From positions 620,001-684,000 of the forward strand of contig DASYBM010000004.1 in NCBI GenBank assembly GCA_036500765.1: 64,000 nt of DNA. The letters are read 5' to 3'. Shown here piece after piece: positions 52,565 through 60,455 of this stretch. The notes below the pieces were generated by a model. It was not told the DNA's origin, ran no database searches, and saw nothing but the letters and a program-made list of their open reading frames with translations. The first letter of the stretch is position 1. Each line of letters opens with the position of its first letter. The translations under genes were made by a program, and so were the position numbers. This DNA is from Candidatus Sulfotelmatobacter sp. (GTDB lineage Bacteria; Acidobacteriota; Terriglobia; Terriglobales; Acidobacteriaceae).

Positions 52565-53692
52565 ATGGTTATAGCTATGGGGCTGACTGCACTCCAGAAT
52601 CACGCGGAAGGATTAGGCGCGGCGAGCGTAGCCGAGTATCGCGGAGCAACCACTGCGGCGCGCTTCGGCGATCCGCAGGCCGAGTTCGGAGCGCTACGTA
52701 GCCGTTGTGGCGTCTACGATTTGGGGTTCCGCACCAAGATTTCGCTGACCGGCGACGACCGCGTGCGCTGGCTGAACGGTATGGTCACGAATAATATTCG
52801 CGACTTGAGCACGGACCAGGGCGTCTATTCCTTTCTGCTGAATCCGCAGGGGCACATTCTCGGAGATCTGTATGCCTATAACCGCGGAGACTCTATTACG
52901 GTTGACATGGACTGTAGCCAGGCCGAGAAAATTCTGGCGACCTTCGACCACTACATCATTATGGATGACGTTGAGGTTACGAATCTGAGTGATCGACTGA
53001 CCGCGCTGGGCGTTGCCGGGCCGAGATGCCGCGCCGTATTGCAGGCTGCTGGCCTGAACTTTCCGGAATTGCAGCCGCTGCAGCTTCACATCCTAGAGTG
53101 CGATTGCGATTGCGGCTGCCCGACGTGCATGATCGTAAGAAGCGACGATGCGAGCAACGAATCCTATGAAGTATGGATGGCGCCTGCCCACGTGAGGCCA
53201 GTTTGGGATGCATTATTGAAAGCTGGAGCCGTGCCCGTCGGTTCCGAAGCGTTAGAGATGCAACGCATCGTCTCAGGAATTCCGCGCAATGGCGTGGACA
53301 TTCGCGAGCGCGATCTGCCGCAGGAGACCGAGCAGGCGCGCGCCTTGAACTTCAACAAGGGATGCTACGTGGGGCAGGAGATCGTGGAGCGCATTCGCTC
53401 GCGCGGGGCCGTGCATCGCAAGTTTACGGGATTTCTCTCAGACGCACGCGGAATCGCTCCGGGAGTCAAAGTTGTCTCCGGCGGGAAGGACGTGGGAGAA
53501 GTTACGAGCGCGGCTTCGATTCAAGTTGGCGATCGAACCAAGACTTTGGCTCTCGGATACATCCGACGCGAGATTGGGGTGCCGGGGCGAGAGGTCTTGA
53601 TTGGCGAGGCCAAGGCGATGGTGGTGCAGTTGCCGCTGGCAGAGAGTCATCTTTTGCGGGAAGAGAATTCGCTCGAACAGCGCCAGGCATGA
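52565..53692 (+). CDS. ygfZ: Folate-binding YgfZ/GcvT-fold protein
   Basis: 375 aa. The GcvT fold is visible in GVYDLGFRTKISLTGDDRVR, NPQGHILGDLYAYN and PAHVRPVWDALL. The YgfZ signature KGCYVGQEIVERI is at about 265. YgfZ helps build or repair iron-sulfur clusters in a folate-dependent way. A second ATG lies at 52577. There is an unusual cluster of cysteines (CDCDCGCPTC) around residues 178-188, not typical of the family. Confidence 0.93.
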   Translation: MVIAMGLTALQNHAEGLGAASVAEYRGATTAARFGDPQAEFGALRSRCGVYDLGFRTKISLTGDDRVRWLNGMVTNNIRDLSTDQGVYSFLLNPQGHILGDLYAYNRGDSITVDMDCSQAEKILATFDHYIIMDDVEVTNLSDRLTALGVAGPRCRAVLQAAGLNFPELQPLQLHILECDCDCGCPTCMIVRSDDASNESYEVWMAPAHVRPVWDALLKAGAVPVGSEALEMQRIVSGIPRNGVDIRERDLPQETEQARALNFNKGCYVGQEIVERIRSRGAVHRKFTGFLSDARGIAPGVKVVSGGKDVGEVTSAASIQVGDRTKTLALGYIRREIGVPGREVLIGEAKAMVVQLPLAESHLLREENSLEQRQA

Positions 53693-53854
53693 CTCGGTTT
53701 ACGCGGAATGCGGCAGATCATCGCGGTGCAGCGCACGCACGTCGATGATGCGCCCGAGATCCCTCGCTTCGCCTGAAGAACGGCTTCGTCCGGGAGGACA
53801 TCGGCTTAAACGACATCGATTTCTAAATGGCATCGTTTTTTGGAGAGAGGAATT

Positions 53855-54487
53855 ATGGCTGAGAAGAGACAAGAACAATCTGGATTTAAAGTAACGGACC
53901 GCCGGCTGTTCACGGCGGATGGCGAATTACGCAGCGAGGTCGCGGAAGAGGTGGAACCACCCAAGCCTGCGCCTGCACCTTCGCCGGCCAGCGCGGCGAC
54001 GGCGGCTCCCGCTGAAAATGCTCCCACTCCTTCGTCTGGGGATGGCGCCGCTTCGCTCGATCGCGATATGCCAGTACCCCCGAGCAGCGTAGAACAAGAG
54101 GCCCAGGCGGCGGCGTATCGGCAGTCGTCCAAAGAACTCGACTCGCAAGTCGAAATGAGCGGGCATTCCGCAAAAGATTTCGAGATCACGTTTGAGCGCT
54201 TTCTGGCTTCGCTCTATATGACCTCGATGATGCAACTGGGATTAATGCGTCAACAGGGCGGGCAGCCTCAGGTTGACATTATTGGCGCGCGCCAGACCAT
54301 CGACACGCTCAGCCTGATCGCGGAAAAAACCAAAGGCAATCTCACTCCGGCGGAAGAAAATTTCCTACAGAACAGTCTCTACGAACTGCGCATGGCGTAC
54401 GTCGAAGTCACCAATGCGCTCGCACGCCCGCCGCAGGCGGGGCCTGCCACCGGGACCGGAGGCAGAACCGGAACCGGAGGAAGATGA
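53855..54487 (+). CDS. DUF1844-type protein
   Basis: 210 aa from the ATG at 53855, with GGAGAGAGG immediately upstream. Residues 10-35 (FKVTDRRLFTADGELRSEV) are followed by an Ala/Pro/Ser-rich linker (about 40-85). The conserved part is FEITFERFLASLYMTSMMQL, then GARQTIDTLSLIAEKTKGNL and PAEENFLQNSLYELRMAYVE, all helical. This domain is known only as DUF1844. The tail ends in Gly/Thr/Arg repeats (TGTGGRTGTGGR). The stop overlaps the start of an MBL-fold gene in an ATGA junction. Confidence 0.86.
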   Translation: MAEKRQEQSGFKVTDRRLFTADGELRSEVAEEVEPPKPAPAPSPASAATAAPAENAPTPSSGDGAASLDRDMPVPPSSVEQEAQAAAYRQSSKELDSQVEMSGHSAKDFEITFERFLASLYMTSMMQLGLMRQQGGQPQVDIIGARQTIDTLSLIAEKTKGNLTPAEENFLQNSLYELRMAYVEVTNALARPPQAGPATGTGGRTGTGGR

Positions 54488-55257
54488 GAGCGACCCTGAC
54501 CGTGCTCGGCAGTGGGACGTCAATGGGCGTGCCCACGCTGGGCTGCGACTGCGACGTTTGCCGTTCGCGCGATCCGCACGATCGCCGCACGCGGCCCTCG
54601 ATCATGCTCGAGTTCGAGGGCAAGGTCGTATTAATCGATACCACTCCCGACTTTTATACGCAGGCCGTGCGCGAGAAGATTACTCGTGTCGATGCCGTGT
54701 TCTATACGCATACTCATGCCGATCACATTCTGGGCATCGACGATCTGCGCCCTTTCAGCTATCGGCACAAGCCGGAGAAATTGCCGCTTTACGCGCGGCC
54801 CGACGCGGCCGCGTTTCTGCGCCGTATGTTCAGCTACATCTTCGACGCAGACTATAAGTTTGGCGGGCTTCCCCTGCTCGAACTGCGTCCGATCGACGGC
54901 CCCGTCGAAGTGTTCGGAGTGAACTTCGAGCCGGTCGTTTTGATTCACGGCGAAACCCAGATTTACGGCTACCGTTTTGCCTCGGCCGCATATTTGACCG
55001 ATCACAGCGAGATTCCGGAATCTTCGCTGCATCAACTGGAAGGTCTGGATATTTTGTTTCTCGACGCGCTGCGCCACAAGCCGCATCCCACGCACTCGAC
55101 GGTGAAGAATTCTCTGGCGATTGTGGACCGGCTGAAGCCGAAGCGCGCGTTTTTCACGCACATTTGCCACGATCTTGCGCACGAAGCCACGAATGCGACG
55201 CTGCCGCGGCATGTGCGCTTGGCGCATGACGGAATGAAGTTGGAATTTGAAATCTAA
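54484..55257 (+). CDS. MBL-fold metallohydrolase (PhnP-like)
   Basis: 257 aa. SGTSMGVPTLGCDCDVCRSRD (10-30) and FYTHTHADHILGIDDLRPF (about 73-92) with the HTHADH metal motif, then YLTDHSEIPESS and LFLDALRHKPHPTHSTVKNS. The cysteine-rich start is typical of PhnP/RNase-Z-like phosphodiesterases. It probably hydrolyses a cyclic phosphodiester or similar compound. The substrate is unknown. It is translated with the DUF1844-type gene by a 4-base overlap. Confidence 0.88.
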   Translation: MRATLTVLGSGTSMGVPTLGCDCDVCRSRDPHDRRTRPSIMLEFEGKVVLIDTTPDFYTQAVREKITRVDAVFYTHTHADHILGIDDLRPFSYRHKPEKLPLYARPDAAAFLRRMFSYIFDADYKFGGLPLLELRPIDGPVEVFGVNFEPVVLIHGETQIYGYRFASAAYLTDHSEIPESSLHQLEGLDILFLDALRHKPHPTHSTVKNSLAIVDRLKPKRAFFTHICHDLAHEATNATLPRHVRLAHDGMKLEFEI

Positions 55258-55263
55258 AAAGCG

Positions 55264-55403
55264 GGCGTCGGGCGATCAGACCTCGGACCTTAGCGAGGAC
55301 GATTCGGTTACTGCGGAATCTTTGGCTTGACAACGAGTAAATACCGTCCGCATCCCTGAGCTTGACTGACGCTAGAGGTCTGACGTCTGAGGTCCGACGC
55401 CGT
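55264..55403 (+). repeat. Inverted pair of heptamer arrays directly before ribF
   Basis: GGCGTCG, GGCGATC, AGACCTC, GGACCTT at 55264-55291 faces AGGTCTG, ACGTCTG, AGGTCCG, ACGCCGT at 55376-55403. The outer arms GGCGTCGG / CCGACGCC are perfect. TTTTT follows at once and then the ribF ATG at 55411, so it could act as an attenuator or as the terminator of the upstream pair. Confidence 0.7.
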
Positions 55404-55410
55404 TTTTCTT

Positions 55411-56373
55411 ATGCGTATCTTCCGCACACTCGATGAAGTTCCCGCCGACTTCGGCCCAACGCTAGTCAGCGTGGGAAACTTTGACGGCGTCCATCGCGCC
55501 CACGCGCACGTGCTGGGCGAGATCGTTTCGCGTGCGCGACCAATCGGAGCCAAGTCCGTCGCGGTGACTTTCGAGCCGCATCCGACGCGAATCCTGCGGC
55601 CCGAGGCGGAATTGAAGCTGCTCACGCCGACTCCTGAAAAACTGCGACTGCTCGAAGCTACCGGCGTCGACGCCGTTCTGCTGCTTCCCTTTGGGCGCGA
55701 TCTCTCGCTGATGACGCCGCGGCAGTTTGCCGAGCGGATTCTCAAGAAGAAGCTTCATGCGCGCGAAGTACACGAAGGATTTAATTTCCGCTTCGGGCAC
55801 AAGGCCTCGGGAGATATGAATCTACTGGCCGAGTTCGGCCGCGAGATGGGATTTGAAGTCAAGATTTATCCTGAGATGAGATTACGCGGCGAAACCGTAT
55901 CGAGCAGCCAGATTCGCAAGCTGCTCACCGCCGGGAGCGTTAGTCGAGCGCGGCATCTGTTGTCACGTCCGTTCTGCATTCTCGGCACGCCCGGACGCGG
56001 ACGCGGCTATGGATCGAAATATACCGTTCCGACCATCAACCTGGCCCGCTACGAAGAACTGGTGCCGCAAGATGGCGTGTACGTCACCTGCACGCGCGTC
56101 GGCAAAGGAACGTTTGATTCGGTCACGAACGTGGGCAATCGTCCGACGTTTGGCGCGGAATTGTTCGCCATCGAAACTCACTTGCTGAATTTCCATCCCA
56201 TTGAACTGCTGCCGGAGACGGAGGTGGAGATTTGTTTCCTGGAGCGACTGCGGGATGAGATTAAATTTCCATCGGTCGACGCTCTGCGGGAGCAGATTGC
56301 CCGCGACGTGAAAAAGGCTCGGCGCTATTTTCGTTTGCTAAGAAGGGCGATCGGCGTAAGCAGCGCAAGCTAA
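55411..56373 (+). CDS. ribF: Bifunctional riboflavin kinase/FAD synthetase
   Basis: 320 aa. The N-terminal nucleotidyltransferase has SVGNFDGVHRAHAHVLGEIV (HRAH in the HxGH position), LLLPFGRDLSLMTPRQFAER and NFRFGHKASGDMNLL, then ETVSSSQIRKLLTAG. The C-terminal flavokinase has GRGYGSKYTVPTINLA, FDSVTNVGNRPTFGAE and ETHLLNF. It makes FMN and FAD from riboflavin. There is no FMN riboswitch upstream, only a hairpin of heptamer arrays with a T-run. Confidence 0.94.
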   Translation: MRIFRTLDEVPADFGPTLVSVGNFDGVHRAHAHVLGEIVSRARPIGAKSVAVTFEPHPTRILRPEAELKLLTPTPEKLRLLEATGVDAVLLLPFGRDLSLMTPRQFAERILKKKLHAREVHEGFNFRFGHKASGDMNLLAEFGREMGFEVKIYPEMRLRGETVSSSQIRKLLTAGSVSRARHLLSRPFCILGTPGRGRGYGSKYTVPTINLARYEELVPQDGVYVTCTRVGKGTFDSVTNVGNRPTFGAELFAIETHLLNFHPIELLPETEVEICFLERLRDEIKFPSVDALREQIARDVKKARRYFRLLRRAIGVSSAS

Positions 56374-56416
56374 CGTCACGCCGAACGGCTGCCGCCCCAG
56401 CGTCGCTGCTCACGGA

Positions 56417-56860
56417 CTAATGAGGCAGATAGCCGAACTCCATCGGGAGTTTGCCGTCTACGCTGACAACCTTAATGCTGTTATCGATGGAGTGAACTTC
56501 AACCAATCCCACCGCCCCCGGCTCAGCCTGAACCTCTTTGAGGACATCGGCGTCGCTGTCAACGAACAAGATAGAATCTTTGTGTGCGGCCAGAAAGCTT
56601 CTCCATTCGGCGGGTGTCATTTTGTTCAGCCGCTCCAGGGTCCCGGCTTCTCCGGCAGAATCTCTGTGGAGTACAAGGGTGATGTTCTTGCCGTCAGGCC
56701 ACTTTTTGACCTCGCCGCGAATAATTTTCGCGAGGTGAGCAGAGGTTACATTTTCAACCACATTTTCTTTATTGACCACAACGGCGGTGTGGTGGGCAAA
56801 ACAGGGCGTCAGGCAAGCTGCTAGAAACGCCGGCACGAAGATCGCGGAGCGGACTCTCAT
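56417..56860 (-). CDS. Small PstS-like periplasmic phosphate-binding-fold protein
   Basis: 147 aa. A signal peptide (RSAIFVPAFLAACLTPCFAH) is followed by VVNKENVVENVTSAHLAKII, KNITLVLHRDSAGEAGTLER and LKEVQAEPGAVGLVEV. These are the recurring segments of PstS-like solute-binding domains, but only about half of a usual PstS, so it is a minimal version. The HRDSAGEAGT loop would be the anion site. It may be a phosphate sensor or scavenger. It is a single gene. Confidence 0.8.
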   Translation of the reverse strand: MRVRSAIFVPAFLAACLTPCFAHHTAVVVNKENVVENVTSAHLAKIIRGEVKKWPDGKNITLVLHRDSAGEAGTLERLNKMTPAEWRSFLAAHKDSILFVDSDADVLKEVQAEPGAVGLVEVHSIDNSIKVVSVDGKLPMEFGYLPH

Positions 56861-57009
56861 ACTGATGACCTCGCGGATTGACCTCGAAACGATGACCTCG
56901 AAAAGCTTGACTGGATGGTTACAGCGTAGCCAAGAACTTCTCGTTAAGTTGTAAAAAGCTTGTCATACGGCGCACGAAAGTAACCGCGAAGTAAACATCC
57001 TCTTAGGAC

Positions 57010-57993
57010 TCACTCTATCGGGTCGATCACCACCGATTCCTGGCTGCCTCTTCCTGGCAATTGCACGATCAGAATTGCCGACAGCACCAGCACAATTCCC
57101 AACGTCTGAATGGGACGTAGCACTTCGCCTAACAGCGCCGCGGCTAGCACGATCGAGAAGACTGGCTCCAGGCAGCTGGCGATGATGGCGCGCGTAGGTT
57201 CGAGATGTTGGAGGCCGCGGAAGTAGAGCGAGAACGGTCCCAGCACCGAGATCACCGAGAAGGCGAACAGAAAGGCCCACTGCGCGGCAGCGTAATGCGT
57301 GGCCGCGATTTTCCACGGAGGATTGACGAAGAGCCAGAAGACGGACGCCGATGTCAGCGTCCAGACCAGCACGCGCCAACGGTCGTGGCGGGCGAGGATG
57401 CGGTGTCCGCCGACGTTGTAGAACGCGAACGAGAAGGACGCGAACAGCGCGGCGATGAAACCGTAGGAGTCGAGGCGAAGAGTCGACACTGACCTTGCGT
57501 TGACAATGCCGATGGTCAACGCGATTCCGGCAACGGCGACCGCCACGGCGGCAACTTTTTGCAGCGAAAGCTTTTGCTGGCCGCGAGCGACCACGTAGAG
57601 CAGCACCCAGACCGGCGCGGTGTATTGCACGATGATGGCGACCGCGACGCTCATCTTTTGTATGGCGACGTAATAGCAATAGTTAGAGGCGGCCACGCCC
57701 ACTATGCCGAGCACGAGGCAGTGGATAAGATCGGACGTGGGCAGCTTGATGCGTCGCCATCCGCGCCGACAGACGAGAAGAGGCAGCAATACGAGAAGCG
57801 AGAACGATGTCCGGGTTTGCGACAGAATGATCGGGTTGATCGGATGCACAGCCTCGCCAGTCAGCGAGAGTTTTCCCGTAAAAACAGCGCGTCCGAGCAC
57901 GGCGGAAACTCCCCAAAGAAATGCGGCACTGCCGATAAAGAAATATCCGCGCAGAGGATGAGAAATGCTTCGACTGGAATTTGCGGAGTTCAG
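57010..57993 (-). CDS. EamA/DMT-family permease with probable CTG start
   Basis: 327 aa if it starts at the CTG at 57993, which overlaps the TGA of the upstream glutaredoxin-like gene as CTGA. The next ordinary start, GTG at 57900, would cut off the conserved first helix (GYFFIGSAAFLWGVSAVLGR). With the longer start there are ten helices and two EamA repeats (LVLGIVGVAASNYCYYVAIQ; FAFSVISVLGPFSLYFRGLQ). No ATG, GTG or TTG exists between the in-frame stop and 57900. The family moves small metabolites or drugs. Confidence 0.8.
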   Translation of the reverse strand: MNSANSSRSISHPLRGYFFIGSAAFLWGVSAVLGRAVFTGKLSLTGEAVHPINPIILSQTRTSFSLLVLLPLLVCRRGWRRIKLPTSDLIHCLVLGIVGVAASNYCYYVAIQKMSVAVAIIVQYTAPVWVLLYVVARGQQKLSLQKVAAVAVAVAGIALTIGIVNARSVSTLRLDSYGFIAALFASFSFAFYNVGGHRILARHDRWRVLVWTLTSASVFWLFVNPPWKIAATHYAAAQWAFLFAFSVISVLGPFSLYFRGLQHLEPTRAIIASCLEPVFSIVLAAALLGEVLRPIQTLGIVLVLSAILIVQLPGRGSQESVVIDPIE

Positions 57994-58268
57994 GATTCAG
58001 TCACCGAATCCGATGATGGGGCGGGGTCGAGGAACTGGTCAAGGCGCACAGGATCGAAGCCGACAATAACGTCCACTTCTTCGCCCGAAAAGACGACGAG
58101 AGTTGGGGTCTCGGTGCTGTCGTGTTCGTCAGTCATGATGCGGCGGGCCTCCAGGTCCTTGCTGATGTCGTGCTCCTCGAAGGGAATTTCCTTGGCTTCG
58201 AGCACCATTCGCATCAGCTCGCAGGAGAGGCAACCGGGTTGGAAGTAGAACAAGGCGCGGACGGTCAT
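57990..58268 (-). CDS. Glutaredoxin-like thioredoxin-fold protein
   Basis: 92 aa from the ATG at 58268; a longer frame adds 39 Lys/Arg-rich residues. ALFYFQPGCLSCELMRMVLE has a CxxC (CLSC) redox site, then PFEEHDISKDLEARRIMTDE and TPTLVVFSGEEVDVIVGFDP with the cis-Pro loop TPTLVV. That is the glutaredoxin fold. It may be a disulfide reductant. The stop overlaps the permease start, and osmC lies upstream in the same direction (118-bp spacer). Confidence 0.85.
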   Translation of the reverse strand: MTVRALFYFQPGCLSCELMRMVLEAKEIPFEEHDISKDLEARRIMTDEHDSTETPTLVVFSGEEVDVIVGFDPVRLDQFLDPAPSSDSVTES

Positions 58269-58386
58269 TGAGATGTGCTCAAGCTTTTGATGCCGTCGCT
58301 CCGGGACTCGCTTCTTTTTGGGGGGCGGACCCGACGCAAGTCTTGACGTGATTTGTTTTCGCTCTTTCCGAAGCTGAGCATTCAAG

Positions 58387-58788
58387 CTAATCTACGATTT
58401 CAATCTTCGACGTAATCTTCGCAGTCTTTTCCAGCATCGCCGAGACGGAGCAATATTTTTCTTTTGAGAGACGTACCGCATCTTCCAGCGCCTTGCGAGA
58501 AACTTTACCAGTGATGCGATACAACAGGCTGATTTCAGTAAAGACGGCCGGATAGCCCGATGAGCGCTCGCCGCTGGCGCTAACCTCCAGGCTCGCAAAC
58601 GACTCGCGCTTCTTGCGCAAAATGCCGACCACATCCGATGCGGTGCAGCCGCACAAAGCGATCAGCACCAGTTCCATCGGGCTGTTGGCAGTCTTCTCGG
58701 TCGCGGTGTCCATCACGATCGCATGTCGCGACGTGGCTTCGGCGACGTAACGTTCGTTGTCGGTCCAGATTGCCTTGGCGGATATCAC
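58387..58788 (-). CDS. OsmC-family peroxiredoxin-like protein
   Basis: 133 aa. The two redox cysteines are in ALCGCTASDVVGILRKKRES (about 48-50) and KEKYCSVSAMLEKTAKI (about 112). GSPMELVLIALCG-like context and the ISLLYRITG strand match OsmC/Ohr. Such proteins reduce organic hydroperoxides. The upstream gene is the cation diffusion facilitator (4-bp spacer), so they are probably co-transcribed with glutaredoxin. Confidence 0.9.
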   Translation of the reverse strand: MISAKAIWTDNERYVAEATSRHAIVMDTATEKTANSPMELVLIALCGCTASDVVGILRKKRESFASLEVSASGERSSGYPAVFTEISLLYRITGKVSRKALEDAVRLSKEKYCSVSAMLEKTAKITSKIEIVD

Positions 58789-58791
58789 TTT

Positions 58792-60222
58792 CTATCTCCG
58801 GTTATCCGTGCTGGGTTCGGGGTGGATCAGGACGCGGAACAACTCGGGAGCGTCCTGCTTGAAACGGATTTCGAGTTCCGTCTGAATATCGTGCACGCGC
58901 GCCAGAGAAAGATCGTCCGGCAGCGTGCAGTGGCACGAGATATATAGGCGCCCGCGCACACGCTTGACGATGAAGTCGTGGACATCGAGAACTTCCGGGA
59001 ACTGTGAGGCCACGGCTTTGAGGCGATATTCGAGTTCGGCGTCGCTCACCACTTCTTCCGGCTTTTCGATCGTAGCCGGCTCGCTCTCGATGTGCGTAAG
59101 GATGTCGGCAATTTCGGAAACGTCGCGGCGCATGTCGGCCTCGAGTTCGGTGACCTGGTCGTGCGCGTCTTTGAGCGACATGCGCTCATCGAGTTCGATG
59201 TGCTGTTCTACGTGCAGGCGGCCGGCGAAATCCTGCACGCTGATGTCATGCACATTAAGATTATTGCGCGTGGCCACGGCGCGAACCTGGTCGAAAATAT
59301 TCTCCGAACGCTGGGCGCGTGGCAGCGGCTGAACGGTGACATCGGCGTCAGGTAGAACTCTGCGCACGGCTTCGGTGACCGATGCGGCCACTTGGCCCGA
59401 GCGCTGAAAGGTCACAGTGCGCGCCAGCCCGACGGCGAGATCGGCGAAATAACGATTCCCCGCCCGCCGGATGCGTACGCGATCGACTTCGATGACGCCC
59501 TCTACGCGCAGAACGGCGTCATAAATCTTAGAGCGCACTCCCGGCGGAGCAGCGTCGAGTAAAGCGTCGACGGTGCGGCGGGCCAGCCGCCAGCTCACCG
59601 AAACTACCACTCCCGCCACGAACAATGCCGCGATCGGATCGGATGCGCGCAGCCACTCCACCCGATAGGCCCGCCCCATCAGAACTAAAATCAACCCGAG
59701 CACGACCACCCCCGCCGACCAGATATCGGTGGAAAAATGCAACGCGTCGGCTTCGAGGGCCTGGCTGTCGTACTTCGCCGCGATGCGGCCGAGCGCGCGG
59801 GAGCGCCACCAGTCGAGTCCCATCGAACACAGCATCACCGCAAAAGCTGCGATCGAAGGTTCAATGTCAATGCGTCGGAAGAACAGGCGCAACCCAGCTT
59901 CGTAGATGATCCAGGCGCAGGTCAGCAGCAGCAGTCCGGTTTCGACGAACGCGGAGAAATTCTCGATCTTGCCGTGGCCATACTGGTGATCGGCGTCGGC
60001 GGGCTTGTCGGAAACACCGACGGAAAAGAAGGTGAGGAGCGAGGCGATTAAGTCGAGTCCGGAGTGCGCCGCCTCCGAAAGAATGCCCAAGCTTCCGGTG
60101 CTGACGCCCACTGCGATCTTCAGGCTCGTGATGAGAACCGAGGCCAGAACAGATGTCCCCGCCGCTCCGCGCTTCTCCGAGCGCATCAAGTCCGCCGAAG
60201 AAATGGCCGGGCTACCCGACAT
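58792..60222 (-). CDS. Cation diffusion facilitator family transporter
   Basis: 476 aa from an ATG at 60222; starts at 60258 and 60186 are also possible, and none has a clear Shine-Dalgarno. The transporter domain has six helices with the HSGLDLIASLLTFFSVGV and DHQYGHGKIENFSAFVE motifs of the CDF (ZntB/FieF-like) family. The C-terminal half has two or three cytoplasmic domains (VEGVIEVDRVRIRRAGNRYF, AVATRNNLNVHDISVQDF, ASQFPEVLDVHDFIVKRV), more than the usual one. It exports divalent metal (Zn, Fe, Mn) in exchange for protons. Confidence 0.86.
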   Translation of the reverse strand: MSGSPAISSADLMRSEKRGAAGTSVLASVLITSLKIAVGVSTGSLGILSEAAHSGLDLIASLLTFFSVGVSDKPADADHQYGHGKIENFSAFVETGLLLLTCAWIIYEAGLRLFFRRIDIEPSIAAFAVMLCSMGLDWWRSRALGRIAAKYDSQALEADALHFSTDIWSAGVVVLGLILVLMGRAYRVEWLRASDPIAALFVAGVVVSVSWRLARRTVDALLDAAPPGVRSKIYDAVLRVEGVIEVDRVRIRRAGNRYFADLAVGLARTVTFQRSGQVAASVTEAVRRVLPDADVTVQPLPRAQRSENIFDQVRAVATRNNLNVHDISVQDFAGRLHVEQHIELDERMSLKDAHDQVTELEADMRRDVSEIADILTHIESEPATIEKPEEVVSDAELEYRLKAVASQFPEVLDVHDFIVKRVRGRLYISCHCTLPDDLSLARVHDIQTELEIRFKQDAPELFRVLIHPEPSTDNRR

Positions 60223-60455
60223 GCACGAATTATCGCCGCTGCGAGCGGAAAGCGCCATGCGAATTTCGATTCGTGAAGGCCATGAAGTCATGCCAAGGAT
60301 ATCCTGTATCAAATACCGTCGCGGTACTTCGTGGTTTAGCCCCCATTCTCGGGTTAAATGCACACTCGTTGAGCGGAAAACGGAAGGCAACTGTGCTAGG
60401 ATTTACTGCTCGGCATTTTCAATTTTCTGAAGTACCAATCCTGGAGGGAATATTT

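Noticed and set aside
55258-55410. FMN riboswitch upstream of ribF
   Set aside because: The conserved RFN elements (AGGG with the ACCGGCGGT core) are absent; only inverted heptamer arrays are present.
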